Source: Oscheius sp. JU75 (Eukaryota; Nematoda; Chromadorea; Rhabditida; Rhabditidae). Taken from it: a stretch of DNA of 64,000 bases. This document shows, piece after piece, positions 54,649 through 64,000 of the stretch. Under the pieces are notes generated by a model. That model had not been told where the DNA came from and made no database searches. It saw only the letters and a program-made list of their open reading frames with translations. The position numbers were made by a program, and so were the translations under genes. The DNA lies in the NCBI GenBank assembly GCA_037178855.1, contig JASJZC010000001.1, positions 3,534,001 through 3,598,000 on the forward strand, given 5' to 3'. How positions within the stretch are numbered: position 1 is the first letter of the stretch; the number at the start of each line of letters is the position of its first letter.

Positions 54649-57600
54649 ATGGCCGATTTAAAAGCGGCTTTGAAGGAGTCTAAGCAGCTGTTGGCTGCAC
54701 AAAAGAGCCAAGAAGCTCTTGATTTGTTGCAGGTTAGTCATTTTCCCTGGAACAAGCTAATTTCACGCACGTTTGCAGCCGTTTCTAGACCGGGAGGCTG
54801 AAGACTACCTACTACTCTCGTTTGCTGCTCTCGCCAACGCCAACCTTGAGTACTACGAAGATGCACAGGAGCTTTACGAAAAAGCAAGTCCTTTAAGAAG
54901 CTCTCAGAGTAAATAGCAATGTTCCAGGGTATTCAAATCGACAATACGAAACCTCCAGCCTGGATGGGACTGTTCAAACTCTACGATGCAGAAGACGTTG
55001 ATCTGGACAAGCGAGGACTCGAAGTGGCTGACAAAATCCTCGAAATGTATGTTTGTCTTCGCTGTTTTACCTATTTTCTAGTGGTGATGCGGAGAAGAAA
55101 CTCGCCGCTCAGTCGCTAAAACGAAGAATTTGGCTCAAATTCGGCCTGTACGAGCTGCTGACGAAAGATCTCGGGACGGATTTGGAGCTCATCGAGGCTG
55201 TCATTGACAAAATTAGCAGCAAGAAACAGCCAACGGATGTGGAGAAGGGTCTTCTGGAGACGTCATTCGAGCAGATTGCCCAGGATTTTTCCGAGCGACG
55301 TGAATATCAGCTCAAGTACTGTCATTTCCTCTTCGACGGTGGCAAGCCTTATCGAGAACAGGTTATGGATTACTGCAAGAGTACTACCGAGAAAACGGAG
55401 TGGCTTCTCGATAGACTTCTCGAGTTTTTGGCCGAAGGTAAGTGTGGCATCTATTCGGGTTTTTGTCAGCTATGAGGCGAATGCTTAGAGAACGGATATT
55501 GTTTTTCCAGACTACTTTGTGACTCTGAGTCTGACCGACAACGAAATCTGGAGCCAGCTGGACCAATCTCTCGTTGATGAACTGATCAGACCGTCCTATA
55601 CCATTCTTCTGGAGTTGAGGTAACATCTTTTTGTATTTTGATACCCCAGGAAATCAGAAACGGACAGCTGACCAGGGCTCTAGAGCTGCTCGATCAGCTG
55701 ACCTATGGGCAGACGGTAGCCTATCCGACTTGTCTCATAACCAGTCGTCTTCTGGTCGAAATTGAGAACTGGGAACAGATGGTCAAGGTGCTCAATGCTG
55801 TCCCGAAGCGCCCTTCCTTCACAACCGAGGTTCTCTCGACAAAGAACTGGCTCCTCGTGAAGGGATATCTCGAAGCAGATGGGGCTGTACCGGACAATTT
55901 GTTAGTTCTCCTCACTAATTTGGGTGCAGAGTTTCCATTTAGACTGATCGATAGCTGCTGTTCAGCTGAGGCAGTCCCTTCGGAATTCCTTCGGGAGAGA
56001 ATATTGCTAGAAACTGGACCACAGAAGAGGGACGAATGGAAGAACAGACTGAATGATGAAGATCGTCAGAGAGTAAAGTCAGTTTTCCCACTATTCGCTC
56101 ATGTATGTCTTGGCGCCATTCTCGTTAGTTTGTCTCCTAGTAAGCAAGTATGTAGTAACAATTTTGCAGATTCCTTGAACTCTTCTACGCTGGAAAACAT
56201 GCTGAAGCGATCGCAGAAGGTGTATCTCTACAAGCCAACTGGTACGATCTGCTCACCATGGCCGAGGCTCATTTTGCTGTAGGACAGGATTGTGTTCCGT
56301 TACTTGTCAAAGTAGGCTACGCTCTTTTTTCTCTCGAAACAGTAAATTCAGGCCGCAAAGCTGGCTCCCCGTTCTTCGCGCGTCTTCTACATGCTCGGCC
56401 GAGCTCTTCGGACCAAGAATCCGGCCAAGGCACGAGGCTGTCTCGAACGAGCTGTCAAGGTCCGTCCCTCGAATTTGGATTATGTCCGCGAACTGGATGA
56501 TCTCTTAACCGCTGAAGGAGCTGATGCTGCTGCTCGTCTGACCTGTTTGAAGCCGTTGAAGGTGAAACCACGGTGGGCTCGAGAGCGCATTGCCAAACTA
56601 TGTCTGGTTACCGGCGATTTGGAGACGGCGACGAGCGAGCTGCAACGCCTGCTGAGAGAAACTCCAGCCGATACGAATGTTTGGGCCAAGTTGGCCGAGG
56701 CCTATTCGAGGAAAGGTCATCTAAATGTGAGCATTTTTTCCAGTTCAAAACAATGAAGTGTATTTCTAGTCAGCGGTCAACGCCTACGAACAAATTCTCG
56801 AGTTGCAGCCAAAGACGGACCACTACATCTCGGTAACCTCTATCCTTTTCCTTCAAGTTTGTCTCTGAATTCCAGCTAGTCGGTCTCCTGATCCGTCTTC
56901 GAAAAGACGAGGAAGCTCTAGAAAAATGTGCGGCATGGAGAGAGATTGGCTCCGAGAGCCCTGATGCCGCCACCTATATGGACATTTTGGAGACGCTGGC
57001 TAATCTTCGTCTTGGCTTGATCACTTTTGGAGAGGAGAAAATGGACCACATACGAAAGGCTGTACAGTTGCTGAAGCCGGTCATAGCCAAGGAGCCGAAC
57101 TATTCTCTTCCCTACAAACTGGTCGGAGATGTTCTTCTTCAAGTCTCGCGCCATCACCATAAGTATTTTGATTCGTTCGAGGTGAGTATTGTATAGTATT
57201 GATGCTTATTTCCCAGCTCGATCCCTGCTGGCAGATAACCGCGACGAACATTTTGGAAAAGGCGACGGATTTCTACGTGATGGCTCTCCAGCTCTACCGT
57301 TCGAATATCCTCGCCTGGAGTGACCTGGCCACAGTGCTGCTGCTGTCAGCCCAACAGACGAACGATACGGCTCCGGCACAACAGGCTGCCTATATTCTGA
57401 AGAAAGCCATCCAGCTGACAGACTTTGAAGCGATAAAATCGGTCCTGTGGAGTCTGTTGGGCGAGGCAAGACGTCTGATGAAGCAGTCGCCAGCCAGTCA
57501 ACAGCACTGCTACGTGCGAGCTCTTCAGCTGAATAAGGCTAACGATGAGGCTTGGCTGCGACTGGCTGTACTCTTCATGGAGAATGGAAAGGTGCTTTTT

Positions 57601-58785
57601 CGAAGAACAAAAGTTAGAAGAATAACTTTCAGAAGAATGAAGCTCATCAGACGTTCGAGACGGCTCTCAAATACAATCCGCAGTCAGCCGAAGCTTGGTG
57701 CGGCTGGGCAGCCAAGGCTCAAGGTGAAGGTGTTCGAGAAGAGGCTGAAGCCATGTTCCGACAGTCTCTCATCATAAAAGCCCTGGTATTTTTTATCTTA
57801 CAAAAAGCACATTCCCTTCTTAGCCGATGGCTGTCACAAAGTTTACCAGAATTGTCTGCGAAGATATGGACAGGACGAGAGTATACTTTGACACATCTAG
57901 TGTCCTTCGCGATTTCCCCGAGATTTTCGACATATACTGTATGTCTTTTGATTTCTTGGCTAGTAGATGACATTAGATTCGAACCAGACCCGTTCGATCT
58001 CCAGTTCGAGCCTCATGACACACCTGGGCGTCTTGGCCGAGCTCTTTGGACACTATTCAGAGGCCGTTCAATGTCATAAGGATGCAGGAACTATGGAGAC
58101 GGACATCAACATGCAGAGAGTATTATTGTAAGTTTGTTTTTAGAGATATGTGATTAAATCCTCGTAGGAAAGAAGGAAATGCTCTTCAAAACCCTACAAA
58201 ACTGAACCCAAAATGGGTCGAATTGGCCAAGGAACCGTCGGCTGAGAAGCTCTTGGACGCCGTCAAAAGAAACGAGGTTTATAGGAAACTGTTCGAGTTT
58301 TTGAAGGTATGGACGTGTTTATCATGTTGAAAGTCCTTTAGAATGACGATGAGGATAGCAGTGGACTAAGGGAGCTCTTCCGCAAGCATCGGAAACAGAT
58401 CTCCATGCCGCTAGTCATCTCGAGCATTATTCTCTTCGGAATCGTGCGTTTTTACACTTTCAACCGTCTATTATCTGCAAGCTTGAACTTTTTGAAATCC
58501 AATTGAGCGAGCGAAGAGCGAGAATCCTCTGCTCTTCCTTTTCTTCATAAAAACACGCATAAATTTCAGCCAATAGCCGACTCGACAGTCCAGGTTCTAC
58601 ACGATGTACTGCCGCGTCACGAGCTGGTCGACGTCTTTCCGACAATCCTACCCGAAGGCATGGATACGGAGCTGAAATATCTGGAAAAAGACGGAGAGGC
58701 GCCATTCCGCTATCGTCACCACATTGCGCGAAGACTGTACGATGAGCTGACCAAGAAACGCGAAGCCCTGGAACTGACTGTATAG
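54649..58785 (+). CDS. SKIC3: Superkiller complex protein 3 (SKI3/TTC37), TPR protein
   Basis: Around 17 exons, roughly 1,100 residues, shorter than human TTC37 (1,564). Start MADLKAALKESKQLLAAQKS right after AAAACAG. TPR helices run through the protein: YEDAQELYEKAIQIDNTKPP, NPAKARGCLERAVKVRPSN, ETATSELQRLLRETPADTNV, VNAYEQILELQPKTDHYIS, QQHCYVRALQLNKANDEAWL and YNPQSAEAWCGWAAKAQGEG. A late repeat reads MTHLGVLAELFGHYSEAVQC. The C-terminal part (RKHRKQISMPLVISS, RHELVDVFPTILPEG) ends EALELTV-stop. SKI3 scaffolds the SKI2-SKI8 helicase complex that feeds mRNA to the cytoplasmic exosome. The family is inferred from TPR order and C-terminal similarity. It lies between H4 and H2A, opposite in strand. 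Confidence 0.65.
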
Positions 58786-59191
58786 TTTTTGTTAGTGATT
58801 TATTTGTAAACGGGTGTTTATTGTGCACATGATGTGATAGTTGTTTTCCGTTGAAATAATATAGTTTATCTCTTTAACACGACCTTTCATTCTGCGGAAG
58901 CGAAAGGTGCTCAAGTTTTCAAGTTTGGCCGTCTTTCTTATTAAATACGGACATTCAGAGAGAAGGAGTAATTTGTAAAGCCTCCGAAATATAGTTTCCA
59001 TGTCTTTGGCAGCCATTGGATTTGAAAGGGGGCCGGAAAATACTTCTATGATTTTTAGAAGCTTCTGGTCGGAATGAGAAGACGGAGTAATTTCGAAGTT
59101 CCTTCACATTTGTACTACCTACGACCCTTGTTACCCAATAAGATGTCTGACCACTAATTTATGCAAGTAATGTAAGAACGAGTTGGATTGT
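58786..59191. other. Intergenic interval between SKI3 and H2A 3' ends
   Basis: Convergent 3' flanks, about 400 bases; no other feature seen. Confidence 0.4.
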
Positions 59192-59207
59192 GGCCCTGAA
59201 GAGGGCC
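59192..59207 (-). terminator. Histone 3' stem-loop of H2A
   Basis: Minus-strand GGCCCTCTTCAGGGCC about 30 bases past the H2A stop, with the shared flanks. Confidence 0.93.
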
Positions 59208-59238
59208 GTTGGGTTTGAAAATGTGCCGAAGTAGCTGT

Positions 59239-59619
59239 TTACTTCTCCTCAGCAGTCTTCTTGGGGAGAAGGACGGCCTGGATGTTGGGCAGAACTCCTC
59301 CCTGAGCAATGGTGACTCCGGAGAGAAGCTTGTTCAACTCCTCGTCGTTGCGGACAGCGAGCTGAAGATGGCGAGGGTTGATTCTGGTCTTCTTGTTGTC
59401 ACGGGCGGCGTTTCCAGCCAACTCGAGGACCTCAGCAGCGAGGTATTCGAGGACGGCGGCCAGGTAGACGGGGGCGCCAGCTCCGATACGCTGAGCGTAG
59501 TTGCCCTTGCGGAGCATACGGTGCAGACGACCGACGGGGAACTGAAGTCCGGCACGGCTCGAGCGAGACTTGGCCTTTCCTCCAGACTTGGCTTTTCCTC
59601 CCTTTCCTCTTCCAGACAT
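59239..59619 (-). CDS. H2A: Histone H2A
   Basis: Single exon, 126 codons. N-terminus [20 protein letters not shown] is the nematode form; the core [20 protein letters not shown] and [20 protein letters not shown] carries the acidic patch and docking region. The tail ends PKKTAEEK and has no SQ motif, so it is canonical H2A, not H2A.X or H2A.Z. A CTTATAAG TATA box lies 60 bases upstream, preceded by CTCTCCGTTAGCC and an E2F-like site. It pairs with H2B in the nucleosome. Confidence 0.98.
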   Translation of the reverse strand: MSGRGKGGKAKSGGKAKSRSSRAGLQFPVGRLHRMLRKGNYAQRIGAGAPVYLAAVLEYLAAEVLELAGNAARDNKKTRINPRHLQLAVRNDEELNKLLSGVTIAQGGVLPNIQAVLLPKKTAEEK

Positions 59620-59678
59620 GACGACTTGACGGCGGTTAGTTGAGTGTGAGACTCGTACCGAATGGGCTGAATCCTGTT

Positions 59679-59728
59679 CTTATAAGGGGTTCTCTCCGTT
59701 AGCCCCGCCCATCCAAAAGCGCGCCAAT
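59679..59728 (-). promoter_or_regulatory. H2A promoter: TATA, CTCTCCGTTAGCC motif, E2F-like site
   Basis: CTTATAAG (59679-59686), CTCTCCGTTAGCCCCGCCC (ending 59710, plus-strand reading) and GCGCCAAT (59721-59728). The same order is seen before H2B. Confidence 0.6.
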
Positions 59729-59729
59729 C

Positions 59730-60407
59730 TCCACGCGTTCCCTATCTGCCGACACAGCGCGGCTAATTATTCAGTCGGGTCGCGGACTGTGTTATAATCG
59801 AACAGAGCGGGGAGACCTCGGTCAAAGATACTGGAACAGTGCCAAGGTGGCAAAATAGGGCGGGAAAGAGAAGTTTCAAACGTGGAAAAGAAAGAAATTT
59901 GTTAGAGAAGAATCGAAGAGTAACTACTGAAAGGATAAACAGTTGAACCGATCTTTAGAAAGTCATATTCCTTCTGTCGAACAACACTCTCGAAAGATTC
60001 CTAAAAGGAGTGATACTCTTCCTTTATGTGAGGTGGAACATGAAAGAAACAACCCTGAGAATTCTGAAGAAGAGAACTTCGATAGCCGGCGCACTTTTTC
60101 TTTCGTACCAGATGCCATTTCATTTGATGTGCTATGCCATTTGCTATGAATTTCAAAGCTCTTTAGTTCTACCATTCAGAGCAGTACCATCATAAACATG
60201 TTATGTTCTTTATCCTTCACGTACCCATATTTTTTATCTTTCAAGAACTTGAATGCAGATACCTTGAGCTTGAGCTTGATATGCAGTGTAACAACCTGGA
60301 CAGTGTAGTAGCAAGTTGTGTACACTTTCTATTAGTATTAGTCTCTCCCAACCCATTTGGCTGCATATTTCATTCATTTAGGCCCAAATAAAAACGATTG
60401 GATATGT
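59730..60407. other. Interval between H2A promoter and H2B 3' end
   Basis: About 680 bases. Small ORFs on both strands near 59943-60195 lack coding character. No gene called. Confidence 0.4.
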
Positions 60408-60423
60408 GGCCCTGAAGAGGGCC
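60408..60423 (-). terminator. Histone 3' stem-loop of H2B
   Basis: Minus-strand GGCCCTCTTCAGGGCC about 36 bases past the H2B stop, with the shared flanks. Confidence 0.93.
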
Positions 60424-60458
60424 GTTGGGTTTTGACTTGAACTCTTGAGTAAAGAGAA

Positions 60459-60833
60459 TTACTTGCTGGAGGTGTACTTGGTGACAGCCTTGGTTCCCTC
60501 AGAGACGGCGTGCTTGGCGAGCTCTCCGGGCAGGATGAGGCGGACAGCGGTCTGGACTTCGCGAGAAGAGATGGTGCTCTTCTTGTTGTAGTGGGCAAGA
60601 CGGCTGGCCTCGGCAGCAATGCGCTCGAAGACGTCGTTGACGAAGGAGTTCATGATGGACATGGCCTTGGAGGAGACTCCGGTATCGGGGTGGACCTGCT
60701 TCAGAACACGGTAGATGTAGACAGAGTAAGACTCCTTGCGTCCTCCACGTCTCTTCTTCTTCTCTCCGGTACGAGTGGCCTTCTGGGCCTTGGCGGCTTT
60801 CTTGGCTCCCTTGGCGGACGGCTTAGGCGGCAT
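60459..60833 (-). CDS. H2B: Histone H2B
   Basis: Single exon, 124 codons from [17 protein letters not shown] (ATG 60831-60833). The open frame extends 7 codons further upstream, but the start is set by homology and the TATA spacing. The core [60 protein letters not shown] and the tail KYTSSK are standard; Lys for monoubiquitination is in the tail (AVTKYTSSK). A CTCTTATAG TATA box is about 50 bases upstream. Confidence 0.98.
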   Translation of the reverse strand: MPPKPSAKGAKKAAKAQKATRTGEKKKRRGGRKESYSVYIYRVLKQVHPDTGVSSKAMSIMNSFVNDVFERIAAEASRLAHYNKKSTISSREVQTAVRLILPGELAKHAVSEGTKAVTKYTSSK

Positions 60834-60882
60834 GGTCAGTAGTACACTTGGCAAGTGGTAAGGATCCCTCCCTTCTCTGTCT

Positions 60883-60930
60883 CTTATAGCGAGTGCTCTC
60901 CGTTAGCCACGCCCCTTACGTCCCGCCAAA
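60883..60930 (-). promoter_or_regulatory. H2B promoter: TATA, CTCTCCGTTAGCC motif, E2F-like site
   Basis: CTTATA (60883-60888), CTCTCCGTTAGCCACGCCCC (60896-60915) and TCCCGCCAAA (60921-60930), the last reading TTTGGCGGGA on the minus strand, an excellent E2F match. Confidence 0.65.
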
Positions 60931-61537
60931 ACTCTGGACTCTCTCGCTACAATGTAACCTCTAATCGGTGAGGACGCTGGCTGAGAGCCAGCGAGATAGC
61001 GTGGGAGAGAAGGAGTCGATTAAGAAGGGATAGTCTCGGAATACCTAAAGGGGAGCACGAAGAACAGTTCCGACCACATCAGAGCTCAATTCTCAGGGCA
61101 AAGAACAGACCAAATTGTCTCAAATTGTCTCGACTACAATGCCAACAAAAATATATGTGACTATGGATCTCAAATGAGGGATGGTGGAAACTCCTGTAAA
61201 ACAACGATAGTTTGTTTCTGTTCTATAGCTAGCCGGTTTTTAGAAGCCAGTAACCCTCCGGGGCATGCAACACCTCTTCTCTTATAGGAACTCGACAGCA
61301 GAATTCATTTGGCATGAGAGGAATGACAGGTCTGCCCTGAGCATCTTCTAGGTTGCTCACAGTACCTTGGTCTATTCTTTGTTTTCAGTGCAGCAACTCT
61401 CAAAGTTCAGTTCATATCACAACACAATACTCTAGTTCACATTATGTTTGCCAAACTCCCTCTCATCCCAGCAGTTTCCGCTCTCTCACATTCAAAGATT
61501 TTATGTACAACAATTCAAAGAGGTTCGATAGAAATGT
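60931..61537. other. Interval between H2B promoter and H3 3' end
   Basis: About 600 bases with no gene that I can support. Confidence 0.4.
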
Positions 61538-61553
61538 GGCCCTGAAGAGGGCC
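61538..61553 (-). terminator. Histone 3' stem-loop of H3
   Basis: Minus-strand GGCCCTCTTCAGGGCC about 30 bases past the H3 stop, with the shared flanks. Confidence 0.93.
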
Positions 61554-61583
61554 GTTGGGTTTTCAAATTAGAGTCACGAGCAC

Positions 61584-62100
<517 letters not shown>

Positions 62101-62473
62101 ACTCTAGCGTCCTATCTATCGGGTCAGCGCTCGTTTACTCTGGACTAATGTCAATTGCACTTTATTTGAAAGCTTGGAGGAAAGGGGCATGAAGAAGAGA
62201 GTCATAGGGAGAGAGTGACAAGCAATAGACAAAATTTTCTACTATGCAGGCTACCATTTCTTTAATTCCTGTCCAGAAGTAACCACAGTCTGACCTGAAG
62301 TCTCTCTCATGGTTGTGCTCGTATTCACTACGGAAACTTCATAGCAAAGCTTCCGAAAGTACAATCCGTGGTACAATCATAGTACAATAACAGAGTCCCC
62401 ATATAAATGACAAGATATGTTCCGAGCTCTATCGTATATATTGTAGTCTAATATTTCTATTTTCGCATTGCAG

Positions 62474-62907
62474 AAGTTCTGTTCGACGTGGTGCAGGGCA
62501 ACAAAGGACTGGAAGCCTCCAACGTCACCGGCCCGAACGGCGACCCTGTTCAGGGCTCCAAATATTTCTATGTTCTGCTCAAAAATCGTCGTCGTCCTCG
62601 CCAGAACAAAGCCGCCAAAAAGAATGACAACGAATCGGAGAAGTTGACCGAGAACAAGGACAATGGCGAGAAGAAAAAGAAGAAGCGTGTTCGTCGCCCC
62701 CGTCGAAAGGACAGCAAGAAGAGAGATGAGGTATGTCCTTCTCAGTATCATCATTGGCGTGTTGTTTAGTCTGCCCCTCCGAAGGATGAGAAAGACCCCG
62801 TTTCTAACGATAGCGAGAAGAAAGGTCCGCCGCGCCGTCGTCGTGCAAGTTCAACTGCTGCTGAGAAGCCGAATACGACATCGAGTAAGAGGCGGGCAGA
62901 GAGCTGA
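62474..62907 (+). pseudogene. Y-box (cold-shock) protein fragment lacking the first half of the domain
   Basis: After a GCATTGCAG acceptor the frame reads [20 protein letters not shown] then [20 protein letters not shown], the second half of a Y-box cold-shock domain (compare VFDVVEGEKGLEAANVTG). Basic/acidic arms typical of Y-box proteins follow ([20 protein letters not shown], then after an intron GPPRRRRASSTAAEKPN), ending KRRAES-stop. No exon with the first half (GTVKWFNVxxGYGFI..DIFVH) lies between this acceptor and the H3 promoter, and there is no in-frame ATG. The retained intron argues against a retrocopy. Most likely a partial duplication; an exon far upstream is possible. Confidence 0.6.
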
Positions 62908-63170
62908 AGAATGAGATGGGCTGCGACACGGATGTTACCAGTACCCCACCCAAGTAGAACCAGTTTTGAGCTCATAAAAACAATTAACTGGAAGGCTTAT
63001 TCCCTCTCTTTCTCTGTCTGCAAATTGGCATTCACGACTGATTGACTCGGCCTCCGAAGCCTTTCGATCCGGCAATTAGCGGATAAGCACTGATCGTGGA
63101 GCACATTCCCACATAACATTCGTATTACGGGCGAGAGACAAGTGATATCTTGGGAGGAGTACATTCGGGG
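62908..63170. other. Interval between convergent genes
   Basis: About 260 bases with no feature seen beyond 3' flanks. Confidence 0.35.
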
Positions 63171-63560
63171 TTAATTGGCCTTCTGTTCGACTGATTCCAC
63201 AATTACTGGAGCTTCTTGATGATGGACCTCGGCCTCAGCAGTCGCATTGTCCTCATAGGTCGGCACTGGTTCTTCCGGATGAACTGCTGGAGGTACCTGA
63301 ATTTTTGGTTCGTTAAAGGACTGTGTCTCTGGACAACCTCGATAGGAACAGCTATCGTGACATCTCCCTCTGGAACAATCTCTGCTACTACAGCTGCTAC
63401 TGCAGCCGGGGGCGGATGGACAGCCGGGAGTGGTTCTCTTCTATATTGATTACTTTGTGTCTCATCGGGGGCAAAGAACTCACTCGAACCACAGCTCAGA
63501 CTCCTTTTTCGTCTCCGCCGGTGAGTGTGTGTACAAAATGTCGACTGAAAATGTCATACT
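63171..63560 (-). CDS. Cys-rich orphan protein with a polybasic site, 5' end not found
   Basis: Two minus-strand exons joined across a 43-base intron (GTGAGT to ATCAATATAG). The product reads STFCTHTHRRRRKRSLSC, GSKRTTPGCPSAPGCSSSC, SSRDCSRGRCHDSCSYRGC, then an acidic Cys-free tail PAVHPEEPVPTYEDNATAEA ending ESVEQKAN-stop at 63171. Nine Cys fall in a short span after the basic run RRRRKR, which resembles a furin cleavage site. A TTTTCAG acceptor precedes the first exon; no signal-peptide exon could be fixed upstream. A secreted processed peptide or a basic nuclear protein are both possible. No family recognised. Confidence 0.45.
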
Positions 63561-64000
63561 ACTGGGAACTTGGAGAAAAGTGCACGAGAGAACGGACTCT
63601 CTAGTTCCGAGATTTCAGAAAAGAACATGAATACAGTGAATTAACTGTTAAATGTTTTGTTCAATCGGTGTTGGTATATCGTTCTGTTGGTAAGCAAAAT
63701 ATGTTGTCTGTTAGTCAGATATCTTTCAGGTAGGTATGCCACGGAAGCCAAGAAAACGAACCTTTAGGTATAGAATGTTGGTTTCCGAAGCGGTGAATGA
63801 CCTCCGACGTCCTACCGAAGGCATTATCCCCAGTCCAGAGCATAAAAAGTCCCAAAGAATTGAACTTTGGCTCTTTCAGCTTTCCTTTGAACATGCTTGA
63901 CTTCTAAACAGGCTCTTCGTTTGACTGTCTTTCCCTCCTACAGTCAATTTGTCGGGATCTGCAGTCTTGAATTCTATCTTAGCCGAGAAGAGTTCTCTCT
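63561..64000. other. Right-edge interval
   Basis: About 440 bases. It may hold the 5' exons of the Cys-rich gene, but no exon can be fixed. Nothing else seen. Confidence 0.35.

Overview
This is 64 kb of a compact animal genome, almost certainly a nematode. Genes have many short introns (mostly about 36 to 45 bases, GT-AG with pyrimidine-TTTCAG acceptors). Many start codons sit 0 to 30 bases behind a TTTCAG-type acceptor that has no matching upstream exon, which is the signature of spliced-leader trans-splicing. The core histones are nematode-like: H4 has Cys at position 73 (TYCEHAKRK) and H2B starts [17 protein letters not shown]11 fucosyltransferase and a bZIP protein of the CES-2/HLF type fit the same group. 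The species cannot be named from the sequence.

Region 1 to 13 kb, mostly minus strand: the 5' part of an SRBD1/Tex-like gene running off the left edge, a small orphan gene, a lysine-rich plus-strand ORF, a long basic orphan protein (3269-5310), then three tightly spaced minus-strand genes that look like an operon: NUP93, a small nuclear-type orphan protein and a dimethylglycine dehydrogenase-like flavoenzyme. Region 13 to 26 kb: one very large gene for the bridge-like lipid-transfer protein BLTP1 (Tweek/LPD-3). A small REEP/TB2-DP1-like ER-shaping gene lies on the opposite strand inside its one long intron. Region 26 to 37 kb, plus strand: AP-1 mu, mitochondrial MTERF4 and a C2H2 zinc-finger transcription factor with a 2.2 kb intron. 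Region 37 to 43 kb, minus strand: a GT11 fucosyltransferase whose introns hold two tRNA genes (Met-CAT in sense, Glu-TTC antisense), AP-1 sigma, a truncated M1 aminopeptidase-like membrane protein with no catalytic motif, and a secreted Pro/Gly/Cys-rich peptide. Region 43 to 50 kb: orphan genes, a bZIP transcription factor flanked by nuclear-receptor-type half-site pairs, and small genes with homopolymer frame problems. Region 50 to 62 kb: a protein 4.1 gene, then H4, the SKI3/TTC37 gene, H2A, H2B and H3. All four histone genes are on the minus strand with shared TATA, E2F-like and CTCTCCGTTAGCC-type promoter motifs and near-identical 3' histone stem-loops. Region 62 to 64 kb: a decapitated Y-box protein fragment and a cysteine-rich, polybasic-site orphan gene.

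The genes are mainly housekeeping. Themes are membrane traffic and lipid transfer (AP-1 mu, AP-1 sigma, BLTP1, REEP-like), mitochondrial function (MTERF4, DMGDH-like), nuclear pore and chromatin (NUP93, histones), and RNA turnover (SKI3). I see no transposon, CRISPR array, rRNA or spliced-leader RNA gene. Exon boundaries were deduced by eye from splice signals and reading frame, so individual junctions may be off by a few bases.
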